Shown: piece after piece, positions 40,401-46,645 of the stretch
Position numbering within the stretch: the stretch's first letter is position 1
How the letters are laid out: every line of letters begins with the position of its first letter
Source: Odiellus spinosus
Taxonomy: Eukaryota; Arthropoda; Arachnida; Opiliones; Phalangiidae
DNA length: 64,000 nt
NCBI GenBank assembly: GCA_963920705.1
Contig: OY987226.1
Coordinates: 17,176,501 to 17,240,500, forward strand
Direction of reading: 5' to 3'
Position numbers and translations under genes: made by a program
Notes under the pieces: model-generated
What the model was told of the DNA's origin: nothing
The model's database searches: none
The model's input: the letters and a program-made list of their open reading frames with translations, nothing else

Positions 40401-42008
40401 ACTCTCATTAGGGCCTCAATAGCTATATAAAAATTCGGCTATGGTTCGAACACTTGAAAGAATAGCGAATACATGTACGTTTACATCGTGCCTAATGCGG
40501 AAGAGACGATAGATACAAGATTACAAGTACACGTAGGCGTTAGTAAAGAGACTTCTTAGGCTCTGTAAACAGAGAGATCCGTAAAAATACACGCTTCCTT
40601 ACTGCCATAATCAAATTAGTAATTTTCTTTAAAAATATTGGGTTACACCCAAAAACTGATAGTTTTAAAGCATGACCAATAATCTTTTTAAGTAATTAAA
40701 TTTGCGAGTTGGAGTCTTAGAGTTTAAAGGGAAAAAACATCAATAGCGTTAAAATTGATTTTCTTTTAAGGCTGGATTTTCCAAAATTTATATTTTAGTA
40801 TCTTCGCAGTAATTAAATAAAACATGACTTAATCGTGGTATCTTAGGATGAGAATTTAGCTAAAGTTTCGGTCTAACAGCTAATTTTTACCGAGCAATTT
40901 ACGCAGCGACAGACAATGTTTTCCGCCAGAGAAACAAAGCTGTTTTTCTGGCAGAAAATTGGTAAGTTCGCAAAATTTAATTCTTTGTATATGCTTTATG
41001 TAAGGTGAAAATTACCATACGTTAGGTCGCGAGTTAGGGTTACGATGCGAGGGAACGATTTTCACTGATTATTTAGATCAATTTTAAAGACTGTACCACT
41101 ATTTACGAAGCCAGAAAATAACATCTACGTCACAGTATAATAATGCAAGATTTAAGTTGATACTGAGAAGCAAGGTGGGGCTAATTTATTTGTAGCCTCA
41201 TTTCTAAACCATATTCTTAGAATATACGAACGGTAAACCCTTCCCATTGGACGAAAAACTCTAGAATTTCAAGCCAAGAAGATACCGAAAGTGAAGACAG
41301 CTTTATATGGTCGATATTAATAAAAGCTTGTACCAGAAAACTAATATTCCCCTCCTAAATACGCATTGGTTGTACCGTTATTAAACTGAATCCAAAATTG
41401 GTTTTGAAATTTCATATCAAAAATGGATGATTGTTTAATTTGAAGCCAATATGAAACCATTTCTTCCCCGCCTTGAATATGGTAGAAATTACAAACCCCT
41501 TGCCTCACCACGAGATCCCCCCCCCCCCGCCAAGTGCGTAGGCAGAGTTTTCTTTTAATCCCCCGATCGATAGCCAGATTTATAAATAGCACGTCACCAT
41601 CCTACTACACCGTATTTCGAGAGGAAAACGTCCAAAAACCAACGCACCCGCTAAGCCTAAAACGCCAATTTTCACGGCGCCATCCGTCTATATCTCTACA
41701 GCTAAATAGAAAGCAATTTAAATCCCATGGAGTATACAGTCATAATCAAAACAAAACATAAAAAATTTCAAATGAAAATGAAGAGTCGCGTATTCGATAT
41801 AGAAATGGAGAACCTTTGGTTGTCATGACAACCAAACCAAAACTCTCCATTGACAGTTGCGTAAAAAATACATATTAGGCCTAACGAATCCGCTGTGGGA
41901 ATAGAAGCCGGTTTAAGACCGTCAAGGGCAAGAAAAGAACTGCGTGTTTTTAAGCCTTTGAAATGAAGGAATTACCTGCGGTTGCTTAGGTTCCTCTTCG
42001 GCGACCAT
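364..42008 (-). CDS. Ank2: Ankyrin (24 ANK repeats, ZU5-A, ZU5-B, UPA, death domain); 26 exons, 3' end outside window
   Basis: Ankyrins are cytosolic adaptors that tie membrane proteins (ion channels, exchangers, L1-family adhesion proteins) to the spectrin skeleton. The repeats bind membrane partners, ZU5-A binds beta-spectrin, and the ZU5-ZU5-UPA unit forms a supramodule. The 26 exons listed separately join in frame to about 1575 codons: residues 1-11 N-terminus, about 12-798 twenty-four repeats, 799-913 linker, 914-1068 ZU5-A, 1069-1212 ZU5-B, 1213-1374 UPA, about 1395-1490 death domain, then an acidic/serine-rich tail. Landmarks include [40 protein letters not shown] and [13 protein letters not shown]. 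The last exon ends on a donor, so the C-terminus, perhaps a giant tail as in Ank2/UNC-44, is missing. The symbol reflects family type; orthology to one vertebrate paralogue is not implied. Confidence 0.95.
2172..2735. repeat. 25-base minisatellite, about 22 copies
   Basis: Units built on CCGAGTTAATTTTAACTAA, preceded by a block of related units with CCGTGTTAATTTTAATGAA. The two variants are not mixed but lie in separate blocks. Confidence 0.95.
2862..3437. repeat. 24-base minisatellite, about 24 copies
   Basis: Units CCGTGTTAATTTTAACTA plus TTTCAA or TATTAA. Because 24 is a multiple of three, it produces a long plus-strand frame of LILTISTV-type octapeptides. Variants occur in three consecutive blocks. 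Confidence 0.95.
3672..3772 (-). CDS. Ank2: Ankyrin exon 25 (tail, [14 protein letters not shown])
   Basis: 101 bases, phase 1 in, phase 0 out. The join reads [18 protein letters not shown], then [21 protein letters not shown] took donor AAG|GTGCGA at 3671. A second in-frame donor 15 bases on (AAA|GTAATT, exon end at 3657) would add VRTTK. The acceptor has a good pyrimidine tract. Confidence 0.8.
3824..4100. repeat. 24-base minisatellite in intron 24
   Basis: About 11 units of AAGTAATTAGATAAATATTT plus AAAC, decaying into shorter AAGTAATTAAAT units up to about 4200. It fills most of the 451-base intron between exons 24 and 25 and lies 24 bases from exon 24 at its decayed end. Confidence 0.93.
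4224..4352 (-). CDS. Ank2: Ankyrin exon 24 (end of death domain)
   Basis: 129 bases, phase 1 in, phase 1 out. It encodes [20 protein letters not shown], the last death-domain helices, then [20 protein letters not shown]. Donor CTG|GTAAGA. Confidence 0.92.
4712..4997 (-). CDS. Ank2: Ankyrin exon 23 (death domain, main part)
   Basis: 286 bases, phase 0 in, phase 1 out. After [19 protein letters not shown] comes [37 protein letters not shown] and [12 protein letters not shown]. This is a death-domain six-helix pattern ending just before the last helix. Confidence 0.94.
5069..5320 (-). CDS. Ank2: Ankyrin exon 22 (UPA, second part)
   Basis: 84 codons, phase 0 at both ends. It encodes [34 protein letters not shown] and [10 protein letters not shown]. 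The preceding intron is 74 bases. Its acceptor (GGTAAAG|GTA) is poor in pyrimidines, but it is the only site that continues the conserved DVE-VLE join in frame. Confidence 0.93.
5395..5623 (-). CDS. Ank2: Ankyrin exon 21 (UPA, first part)
   Basis: 229 bases, phase 2 in, phase 0 out. It encodes [52 protein letters not shown] and AKSRDVE before GTAAGT. This is the start of UPA, the domain shared by UNC5, PIDD and ankyrins. Confidence 0.96.
6237..6333 (-). CDS. Ank2: Ankyrin exon 20 (ZU5-B to UPA junction)
   Basis: 97 bases, phase 1 in, phase 2 out. It encodes [20 protein letters not shown] and [12 protein letters not shown]. It follows a 5 kb intron. Confidence 0.95.
7221..7592. mobile_element. 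Palindromic miniature element, family B, copy 1
   Basis: The arms AACAGCGCTTGCAATG.. and ..CATTACAAGCGCTGTT face each other around a core with AATAGGCCGGTGTTTGA. It shares arms and core with 48554-48969. The outer left arm end is missing here, so the copy is truncated. Confidence 0.7.
8463..8708. mobile_element. Inverted-repeat element, family E, copy 1
   Basis: It begins TTGTTCACACTAG and ends CTAGTGTGAACGTGGCTT, with ACCGATTTGAAACGG-type inner arms. It is related to elements at 46936 and 52340. Confidence 0.6.
8983..9132 (+). CDS. Small open frame, 49 residues, unrecognised
   Basis: A complete frame from ATG to TAA on the strand opposite ankyrin, inside the 5 kb intron 19. It begins [20 protein letters not shown] and is rich in K, R and E. 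Nothing around it supports expression, and it may be a fragment of a decayed element. Confidence 0.12.
   Translation: MTDEEEIIKARKKLRWKLVRNGTKKEEARLSLIDHKSAFLLCETCFVYI
10527..10595. repeat. Short foldback with GGCAGCACGCGCGAAGC arm
   Basis: GGCAGCACGCGCGAAGC and CTTTGCACGCGCTGCC face each other over about 35 bases. A related GTACGCGCTGCCAAC stretch is at about 21637. Confidence 0.5.
11326..11530 (-). CDS. Ank2: Ankyrin exon 19 (ZU5-B)
   Basis: 205 bases, phase 0 in, phase 1 out. It encodes [33 protein letters not shown] and [12 protein letters not shown] chose the donor ACAG|GTATTA because the join then reads [13 protein letters not shown], the family consensus. A second in-frame donor 15 bases further on (TCAG|GTTTGT, exon end at 11311) would insert five residues. 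Confidence 0.94.
15717..15880. repeat. 27-base minisatellite, about 5 copies
   Basis: Units TCTAAAATTAAGACCGGCCG plus GCGTCTG with small changes. The unit length is a multiple of three, giving a KIKTGRRLS peptide frame that is an artefact. Confidence 0.85.
17143..17425. mobile_element. Palindromic miniature element, family A, copy 1
   Basis: Ends CTAGGACTATTATCAATT and CATTGTTAATAGTCCTAG. Inner arms AAGCGTCCTCTAGCGG and GATAGAGGACGCTT. It folds almost end to end and has no coding capacity. Confidence 0.8.
18395..18530. mobile_element. Decayed foldback related to family F
   Basis: Contains ATGACGTCAT near the centre and ATGGTCCGATTTTGAC at one side, like the better element at 22197-22345. 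Confidence 0.4.
18716..18991 (-). CDS. Ank2: Candidate intron-retained tail after exon 18
   Basis: Reading straight through the exon 18 donor adds 91 sense codons and then TGA at 18716-18718. The tail starts VNNHC, has an asparagine run from an AAC microsatellite, then a serine/asparagine-rich part, and finally a basic part ([17 protein letters not shown]) and [12 protein letters not shown]. Such a product would end after ZU5-A and lack ZU5-B, UPA and the death domain. The length of the open frame in AT-rich DNA and the coding-like composition are suggestive. It may still be a chance frame. Confidence 0.3.
   Translation of the reverse strand, partial: VNNHCANNNNNSNNNNNALRHSNSIELLGTTLDNTDHPSNPNATNDNRRNPKFLKKLFGRKHKKQKPKKSGGFFADLVSRTWPKANLFSFM
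18992..19203 (-). CDS. Ank2: Ankyrin exon 18 (ZU5-A end, ZU5-B start)
   Basis: 212 bases, phase 1 in, phase 0 out. It encodes [37 protein letters not shown] and [10 protein letters not shown], then CAG|GTAAAC. The reading frame stays open for 91 more codons past this donor (see the next entry). Confidence 0.95.
19752..19912 (-). CDS. Ank2: Ankyrin exon 17 (ZU5-A, second part)
   Basis: 161 bases, phase 2 in, phase 1 out. It encodes [20 protein letters not shown] and [13 protein letters not shown], both diagnostic for the spectrin-binding ZU5 of ankyrins. Confidence 0.96.
19990..20512. repeat. 23-base minisatellite in intron 16, about 21 copies
   Basis: Units GTCTCGAATTGCCTTAAAGA plus AAG. 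The left part has GGTCTCG and the right part CGTCTCG, with a sharp change around 20190. The array takes up most of the 658-base intron between the two ZU5-A exons. Confidence 0.95.
20571..20795 (-). CDS. Ank2: Ankyrin exon 16 (ZU5-A, first part)
   Basis: 225 bases, phase 2 in, phase 2 out. It encodes [35 protein letters not shown] and GPAGAKFLG. This is the N-terminal half of the spectrin-binding ZU5 domain. Confidence 0.96.
22197..22345. mobile_element. Palindromic miniature element, family F
   Basis: AAATCGGTTCATAAATAAGA..AGCTAC faces GTAGCTTTCTTATTTATGG..CCGATTT, with a TGACGTCA site near the middle. About 149 bases. Confidence 0.7.
22930..23115. repeat. Dispersed repeat, family G, copy 1
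   Basis: Shares GTCTCGTGATTGGTCGGAGG-like and CTTCTTCACCCTCCCTT segments, in the same order, with 27750-27960 and 31029-31262. Confidence 0.5.
23486..23770. mobile_element. Diverged relative of family A foldback
   Basis: Arms GCGTCGCCCAGCGGCTAAAC and GTTTGCCCCTGGACGACGAT, with paired AACAAAACCTCGCC/GATTTTGTTAGT segments. It is more diverged than the four clear family A copies. Confidence 0.45.
23790..24094. mobile_element. Palindromic miniature element, family A, copy 2
   Basis: Inner arms GATAAAGATGAATAACAAAA and TTTTATTATTCATCTT. The right end is ATTGTTAATAGTCCTAG. The left end is less clear. Confidence 0.7.
24807..24927 (-). CDS. Ank2: Ankyrin exon 15 (linker end, leads into ZU5-A)
   Basis: 121 bases, phase 1 in, phase 2 out. 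It reads [20 protein letters not shown] and ends [12 protein letters not shown], which corresponds to the DNVNLVSSPIHSG segment just before ZU5-A in vertebrate ankyrins. Confidence 0.9.
25514..25648 (-). CDS. Ank2: Ankyrin exon 14 (linker, GDDSLP motif)
   Basis: 135 bases, phase 1 in and phase 1 out. It reads [19 protein letters not shown] followed by [18 protein letters not shown]. The GED..GD...YL...E.K.LGDDSLP pattern is the conserved linker between the repeats and ZU5-A. Confidence 0.93.
27750..27960. repeat. Dispersed repeat, family G, copy 2
   Basis: Shares CGCGCACAATCGCGAGTATA-like start, a GACAAAATCTGAATCTTTTC middle and a CTTCACCCTCCCTTTAAAAA end with 31029-31262. Confidence 0.55.
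28004..28272. mobile_element. Palindromic miniature element, family A, copy 3
   Basis: Ends TAGTACTATCAACAAT and ATTGTTAATAGCACTA. Inner arms GCGTACTCTAACGGAAAACC and TTTTCCGTTAGAGGACG. It lies about 370 bases from the candidate cassette exon. Confidence 0.75.
28638..28730 (-). CDS. Ank2: Candidate 93-base cassette exon between linker exons 13 and 14
   Basis: Acceptor GTGTAG and strong donor ACC|GTAAGT enclose 93 bases that enter and leave in phase 1, so inclusion keeps the frame. It would read ...[18 protein letters not shown]...[16 protein letters not shown].... The inserted peptide begins GED, like constitutive exon 14. The polypyrimidine tract is weak and I recognise no homologue, so this is a prediction from phase and splice sites only. 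Confidence 0.4.
29095..29460. repeat. Degenerate array of about 40-base units
   Basis: Around eight diverged units of the form ATTCTGACCTATTGGGTCAA followed by TTTTAAAATACCCTGRTG. An old array judging by divergence. Confidence 0.8.
30521..31376. mobile_element. Possible family D element with nested family G repeat
   Basis: Left end TTAAAGGGAGAATGCAGCCC and right end GGTTGCATTCTCCCTTTAA are inverted, as in 50031-50479. The interior contains the third family G copy (31029-31262). The internal arms do not match well, so the two ends may belong to different insertions. Confidence 0.45.
32035..32295. repeat. AT-rich array built on AGTCAATCATGAT
   Basis: Irregular repeats of AATAGTCAATCATGATTATT and ATAGTCAATCATGATATAG with many small palindromes. 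Within intron 13, close to exon 13. Confidence 0.7.
32757..32940 (-). CDS. Ank2: Ankyrin exon 13 (ANK repeat 24 and start of linker)
   Basis: Starts in phase 0 with [20 protein letters not shown], the last repeat. It then has a threonine run ([15 protein letters not shown]) and the acidic stretch MSDSEDEG, and ends in phase 1 at GAG|GTACAG. The order repeat 24, T-rich segment, acidic segment is that of ankyrins. Confidence 0.94.
33130..33285. repeat. Short array of about 26-base units in intron 12
   Basis: About six diverged units of GAGGTTAAAGTTACCCGGGA. It fills part of the 418-base intron between exons 12 and 13. Confidence 0.75.
33359..33655 (-). CDS. Ank2: Ankyrin exon 12 (ANK repeats 21-23)
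   Basis: 99 codons, [18 protein letters not shown] to SPNATTN, phase 0 at both ends. It contains [18 protein letters not shown]. Donor AAC|GTAAGA. Confidence 0.95.
33757..34053 (-). CDS. Ank2: Ankyrin exon 11 (ANK repeats 18-20)
   Basis: 99 codons, [18 protein letters not shown] to DVNAKAK, phase 0 at both ends. It contains [20 protein letters not shown], close to invariant in ankyrins. Confidence 0.95.
34174..34272 (-). CDS. Ank2: Ankyrin exon 10 (ANK repeat 17)
   Basis: 33 codons, [18 protein letters not shown] to VDAQGK, phase 0 at both ends, donor AAG|GTGAGA. Confidence 0.93.
34357..34554 (-). CDS. Ank2: Ankyrin exon 9 (ANK repeats 15-16)
   Basis: 66 codons, [18 protein letters not shown] to SLTATTK, phase 0 at both ends. 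Confidence 0.93.
34637..34834 (-). CDS. Ank2: Ankyrin exon 8 (ANK repeats 13-14)
   Basis: 66 codons, [18 protein letters not shown] to HVDARAR, phase 0 at both ends. It contains [18 protein letters not shown]. Flanking introns are only 81 and 82 bases. Confidence 0.93.
34916..35113 (-). CDS. Ank2: Ankyrin exon 7 (ANK repeats 11-12)
   Basis: 66 codons, [18 protein letters not shown] to SIEATTE, phase 0 at both ends. It contains [17 protein letters not shown], one of the most conserved repeats in the family. Confidence 0.94.
35191..35289 (-). CDS. Ank2: Ankyrin exon 6 (ANK repeat 10)
   Basis: 33 codons, [18 protein letters not shown] to PVDDVTV, phase 0 at both ends, strong donor GTT|GTAAGT. 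The PVDDVT ending is typical of this repeat in ankyrins. Confidence 0.93.
35368..35466 (-). CDS. Ank2: Ankyrin exon 5 (ANK repeat 9)
   Basis: 33 codons, [18 protein letters not shown] to ITAKTK, phase 0 at both ends. The wording is very close to the ninth repeat of other ankyrins. Confidence 0.93.
35899..35997 (-). CDS. Ank2: Ankyrin exon 4 (ANK repeat 8)
   Basis: 33 codons, [18 protein letters not shown] to DASTR, phase 0 at both ends. Donor AGG|GTCAGT, acceptor TTGCAG. It follows a 76-base intron and precedes a 432-base intron. Confidence 0.92.
36074..36655 (-). CDS. Ank2: Ankyrin exon 3 (ANK repeats 2-7 in one exon)
   Basis: 194 codons, phase 0 at both ends, from [13 protein letters not shown] to GADCNFAAK before GTAAAC. 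It encodes six repeats, two of them 31 residues long (the [12 protein letters not shown] pair), as in other ankyrins. It is the longest coding exon here and clearly richer in G/C at third positions than the neighbouring exons, with long open shadow frames on both strands as a result. Other repeats in this gene sit in exons of one to three repeats. Confidence 0.95.
37172..37273 (-). CDS. Ank2: Ankyrin exon 2 (ANK repeat 1)
   Basis: 34 codons, phase 0 at both ends, beginning [19 protein letters not shown] and ending in NTSNA before GTAAGT. This is the conserved first repeat of ankyrins. It is the common acceptor exon for exon 1 and for candidate exon 1b. Confidence 0.92.
37755..38060 (-). CDS. 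Ank2: Candidate alternative first exon 1b: N-terminal membrane anchor for ankyrin
   Basis: A 102-codon open frame starts at an ATG (an in-frame TGA lies ten codons upstream) and ends on a strong phase-0 donor (ACG|GTAAGA). This can splice directly to exon 2, giving ...EKSYT-TDGNASF. Residues 2-20 are hydrophobic but carry D4 and E11. Residues 25-45 form a clear transmembrane segment ([20 protein letters not shown]). Two hydrophobic helices would leave both ends cytosolic, which suits a cytosolic repeat domain. Residues 62-99 hold two copies of a 13-residue repeat ([26 protein letters not shown]) plus a decayed third. I know of no full-length ankyrin with such a leader; the vertebrate small ANK1 form has an N-terminal anchor but lacks the repeats. 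It could also be an unrelated small gene or a chance frame. Confidence 0.5.
41815..41836. repeat. Perfect 22-base palindrome
   Basis: Each half reads TTTGGTTGTCA. It is enclosed by a second inverted pair (ATGGAGA and TCTCCAT), so the whole can form a stem in DNA or RNA. It lies about 140 bases inside intron 1. Confidence 0.8.
41976..42008 (-). CDS. Ank2: Ankyrin exon 1 (start exon, [11 protein letters not shown])
   Basis: Eleven codons from ATG to a phase-0 donor (CAG|GTAATT). The peptide is short, acidic and glutamine/proline-containing, like the short leaders that precede repeat 1 in other ankyrins. Exon 2 begins in phase 0, so the join reads ...KQPQ-TDGNASF. The start was chosen because it is the only ATG in this frame before the donor. 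A 4.7 kb intron follows. Confidence 0.75.
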
Positions 42009-43340
42009 GACAACAGCCTAGTTATCATTACCCGTTTAATAATAAACAAAAGACAACTTCGCGGCGACTTTGTAAATAATTTTAGGAACTAGGCGATATA
42101 TATTTTTAAAAATTTTAGGCCTTTTTTCGCGCCGAATTTTCGTTTTATAAATAAATTTAACGTTAATTCGCGCTTAAACTACCTACTAAAACTACCGCGT
42201 TTTGATAGCTTCAAGATGCGGCCAATACGTAGCCGTCGAGAATTCTCCAAGTCCAACTATCAAATTTTGGTTCGAGACAATTTGGATTTTAAAACTCTCT
42301 GCGGGGCTGTATTTTTTGGAGATGAGAATCGGAGAACGGTCGCGTTCTTCGGTGTACTACGAATGTATGGCCGGTTTTGGTTTCTACCCATCGCCTGGCA
42401 GCTAGACGGCATTATCGATTCTTTAGGCCTATTTTGGCCAAAGTGGCGCAGGCGCTATGAAGGGGCAATGCGGCGCGCGCTGAACTGTGATATTAAAGGG
42501 CCCGTTGGCCTCGATGCTTTGGCGCCATTGTTCCGGGCTACGATGTACGTTCAGTTACGAGTTCTACATACGTTATAAAGAAGCCTTATATCTAAATGAT
42601 ACGCTTAAAGGTGATACCGGCATCGTCTAAGTTCGTATACGTTGATTTTTCCGAATGGTTTACGAGCCTAGTACATGCGGAGAGAAAATTCAATTGGGGA
42701 GGGGTTCCTGGGAATATTAAGGCCTAGCTTCCCACCCTATGCTGCAGTGCTTATGTAAGTTACTGTAGTGCCTGGTTCGTCTCAAATCTAAAGTACTCGA
42801 AATGTTGCTTTTGGAATAATAGGATATACTCGGAAATAGCTCCGAGTTTAATGAATTCTGGCCTGGAAGGGGTTTGACATGTATAGGTGTAACCTAACCT
42901 AGCTCTTGTTCAGAGTCGGACCATATTTGTTCGTGTTAAGATAAGTAATTAAGTGGGAACGGGGATAATGGGTTAAAAGGGTGTATAAACGACGTAACAC
43001 ATGAAGGTTTCAATGTTTCCCAATAATTACGCGAATAATTTAATGAAAATAAACTAAGAATCAAATCAAATCAAGCTAATTAATAATTAATGAAAGATGG
43101 AACAAGTGGCGTAATTACGTAAATTTAACATCAGCGAATGTACGCATCTGTTTGTGTTAATTAATGACAATGAATAAATTTGAATTGATAATGATCTTAT
43201 TACAAAACTGTCATTTTAGCCTGACTAGATTCTATTGCCAAAAACAAACTACAAAACAGATGTAAATAGATATTACTGCTTACGTACACCACCCCCATTT
43301 CTCGAAAAGAAAAAATATTTCACGAATCATTGATTGTATA
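42009..43340. other. Region immediately upstream of ankyrin exon 1
   Basis: Probable 5' untranslated region and promoter area. The stretch 42190-42560 is richer in G/C and CpG than the surroundings and produces a 120-codon plus-strand frame that looks accidental. No clear initiator or other motif can be fixed by eye. Confidence 0.4.
42096..42105 (-). promoter_or_regulatory. TATA-like stretch upstream of exon 1
   Basis: An alternating TA run lies about 90 bases upstream of the exon 1 ATG in an otherwise AT-rich area, so specificity is poor. The sequence beyond it (42190-42560) is noticeably richer in CpG than its surroundings, as promoters often are. Confidence 0.2.
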
Positions 43341-43344
43341 AATG

Positions 43345-43650
43345 GTGTTAAACTAGAAATCTTACCCAGAAAATGGACTTAGCTGGATTCATTGAGAACC
43401 TGAATTTCTTTGCATTGATGGGTCATCGACTAATAGAATGTTATAAGAAGTCTCATGGAGATCTCGCCTTAACGACGAGCATTTGCGCATTGGTCGATCA
43501 CCCTTCAATACGAAAAAATTCAGGATCTCTAAGAATCCAGCTAAGCCTATTTTCAGAGAAAGTTTTAAATTTATTTCTAGTTTAATATTAGTTTCTAAAT
43601 AATAAAAAAAAAAAAAAAACACCCTTGGTTAGGCTGCATTCTCCCTTTAA
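43345..43650. mobile_element. Family D element, solo copy
   Basis: Contains GACTTAGCTGGATTCATTGA facing AAGAATCCAGCTAAGCC, then AGTTTTAAATTTATTTCTAG, and ends GCTGCATTCTCCCTTTAA, all shared with 50031-50479. The left terminal repeat is not seen. Confidence 0.6.
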
Positions 43651-43661
43651 GCCTTGGCCAC

Positions 43662-43880
43662 CTTTCTCAACAGATAAAGATGAATAACAAAAACAGGCGT
43701 TCATAATCGTCCTCTAATGGCAAACAGTGGCAAAAGTAGGAACTAATAAAATATATGCATGATAGAGAAATTACAGGTACGTATATAGTTTTGTTAATTC
43801 CTACTTATGTCACTGTTTGCCGTTAGAGGACGATTAAGAACGCTAGTTTTTGTTATTCATCTTTATTAAGATAGGTTAAT
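43662..43880. mobile_element. Palindromic miniature element, family A, copy 4
   Basis: AGATAAAGATGAATAACAAA..CGTCCTCTAATGGCAAACAG faces CTGTTTGCCGTTAGAGGACG..TTGTTATTCATCTTTAT. It lies directly beside the family D copy. Confidence 0.75.
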
Positions 43881-44749
43881 AGAGGTTATTCAAGTGATTT
43901 CAATGAGGGATAATAGTATCCGAATCCTTCCTTAAACTGTATTCATCGTGTCGAGGCGAATATTTTGGGGGGTACGGTGCTATCATTGACTATTAGATGG
44001 TCCTTTATATTTATTATATTTATTATCCGGGGAGGGGGATGCTTACCCATTTATTTCGTTGAAGAGAGAGAAAGAGAGAGTAGTGAAAAAGTGGGGTTTC
44101 AGATATTGCAATCAATTTCGGTGGAAAGGGCGGTCTTTTCGCGCTTTTCTGATTGAGTATGGATTATTTTAAAAGAGACCAAAACAGTAACGTAAGCGTA
44201 TTACGAAGAGACGAACCAGATGGCTTATATAGATGCACCCTGGTCCTACCAATTCGACCTAGCTCTTTATTTTTTTTTATATAGAACTTATTCGATTTGT
44301 AAACGGGGTCCAACTATAATTAGATGACTCGTTTTTCAACACCGCCTATATATGAATAATACAAATGAACATTTATAACTATTATTGCCTAGGGTTTACG
44401 AAGCTAGAATTGACGCTCCACCGCGTATTTGCTATTACAAGTCCCCAGTACAGTCCCACCATGGTCCCACGTATATATAATTCAACATACATAGATGGGT
44501 ATAGGATATGTATTGAGGGGGAAAGAGTTCAAAAAAATAACATAGGGGTTTAAATTTGATCGAAGTGAGGAAACGGGAAGCTTCAATTGATTAAAATGTG
44601 TAATACAACTTTCGTAGGTCGAATATTTAAAGTAAAACTTTGAATCGCAACAAAACAATAATATTGCTTTTATTGGCATACTCATAGTTTATATTTTTTC
44701 GAAATATTGTTTAAAATTAAATTTTAATTTCAATGTTGTTAATTTGAAT

Positions 44750-45075
44750 ATTAACGCGGTTAATTTTTAATTTCAATGCCGTTAATTTTTAATTTCAATG
44801 CCGTTAATTTTTAATTTCAATGCCGTTAATTTTTAATTTCAATGCCGTTAATTTTTAATTTCAATGCCGTTAATTTTTAATTTCAATGCCGTTAATTTTT
44901 AATTTCAATGCCGTTAATTTTTAATTTCAATGCCGTTAATTTTTAATTTCAATGCCGTTAATTTTTAATTTCAATGCCGTTAGTTTTTAATTTCAATGCC
45001 GTTAATTTTTAATTGCAATGCCGTTAATTTTTATTTTCTATATTTATCAACAATTTTTAATTTCAATGCCGTTAA
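44750..45075. repeat. 22-base minisatellite, about 14 copies
   Basis: Units GCCGTTAATTTTTAATTTCA plus AT. It merges directly into the following 26-base array. Confidence 0.95.
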
Positions 45076-45089
45076 TTTTGTTTTTAATT

Positions 45090-45895
45090 TCTCTATTTAT
45101 CAGCAATTTTTAATTTCTCTATTTATCAGCAATTTTTAATTTCTCTAATTATCAGCAATTTTTAATTTCTCTATTTATCAGCAATTTTTAATTTCTCTAT
45201 TTATCAGCAATTTTTAATTTCTCTATTTATCAGCAATTTTTAATTTCTCTATTTATCAGCAATTTTTAATTTCTCTATTTATCAGCAATTTTTAATTTCT
45301 CTATTTATCAGCAATTTTTAATTTCTCTATTTATCAGCAATTTTTAATTTCTCTATTTATCAGCAATTTTTAATTTCTCTATTTATCAGCAATTTTTAAT
45401 TTCTCTATTTATCAGCAATTTTTAATTTCTCTATTTATCAGCAATTTTTAATTTCTCTATTTATCAGCAATTTTTAATTTCTCTATTTATCAGCAATTTT
45501 TAATTTCTCTATTTATCAGCAATTTTTAATTTCTCTATTTATCAGCAATTTTTAATTTCTCTATTTATCAGCAATTTTTAATTTCTCTATTTATCAGCAA
45601 TTTTTAATTTCTCTATTTATCAGCAATTTTTAATTTCTCTATTTATCAGCAATTTTTAATTTCTCTATTTATCAGCAATTTTTAATTTCTCTATTTATCA
45701 GCAATTTTTAATTTCTCTATTTATCAGCAATTTTTTATTTCTCTATTTATCAGCAATTTTTAATTTCTCTATTTATCAGCAATTTTTAATTTCTCTATTT
45801 ATCAGCAATTTTTAATTTCTCTATTTATCAGCAATTTTTAATTTCTCTATTTATCAGCAATTTTTAATTTCTCTATTTATCAGCAATTCTTTTTA
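45090..45895. repeat. 26-base minisatellite, about 31 copies
   Basis: Units AGCAATTTTTAATTTCTCTA plus TTTATC, almost identical across the array (single changes near 45149 and 45733), which suggests recent expansion. It shares the AATTTTTAATTTC core with the array before it. Confidence 0.97.
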
Positions 45896-46565
45896 AATTT
45901 CTATACCTAATAAGATATTCCTATTATATTTTTAACCTAATTTCTTATCCTTACTATTACTTTTTAGCCTAATTTTTTATTCCTAACTATTCATCAATAT
46001 ATACTTTCACGAATCTATATCAAGTAATCGATGATGGTTTTAGAATGTTTTTAAGTTATTAGATACATAAATACGTTCTTGGTGATACTGATGTGTATTT
46101 GTAACATTTGTTTGGTCAAGGGCTTAGGTTCATAAAATATCAAAGATAAAATCGTGGAATAAAAAACTACGAAAAACCAGCGTGCAGCGAGAATGAAATA
46201 GGAAAACATCGTGAAAACGAGGAAGCGAAATGGCGATATTTCGTGAAATGATAAATGTTGACAATGGAAGAAAAGATCACCACCGGAAAATGCCCTTTAA
46301 AAGTCCAAATGGGAAACCAGATCGAGAAGGAATTGAAATAAAGACCCCCAAGCGGCGGGAAAACGGGACAAATGACTAAAATGTACTATCGTAGGATACA
46401 ATGTATTATTGCAACGTTTCAGACTAAATACAACTACGTCGCGAATTCATACGCCATGTTAAACATTATAGGCAATGAAAGAAGTCCTAACAAACATCTA
46501 TTGAAGCGGAATGTCCAGTAATATAAGGTCCTTCGAGGGAAATAAACGCCAAGAGATAAGAGTTG

Positions 46566-46645
46566 GAAATAAAAAATATAGCAAAAATGCACTTCCCCAT
46601 CATCCCGTACGGGAAACGCATTTTTGCTATTTTTCTATTTTTCTC
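46566..46645. repeat. Hairpin with 13-base arms
   Basis: ATAGCAAAAATGC and GCATTTTTGCTAT face each other across about 40 bases, with further pairing at the CCCGTACGGG centre. Confidence 0.55.

Larger units (their letters stand above)
37274..41975 (-). other. Ankyrin intron 1
   Basis: 4.7 kb between the start exon and exon 2. It includes candidate alternative first exon 1b, a poly-T run of about 26 bases (37434-37459), and a perfect 22-base palindrome at 41815-41836. Otherwise I see no feature in 38200-41700. Confidence 0.6.

Noticed and set aside
42216-42578. 120-codon plus-strand frame upstream of exon 1
   Set aside because: No recognisable domain and no supporting splice or promoter signals; the raised G/C of the promoter area makes stops rarer.
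43284-43298. MGVVY leader ending on GTAAGC in phase 0, 1.3 kb upstream of exon 1
   Set aside because: Five codons only and no promoter-like context; shows how often such patterns arise by chance.
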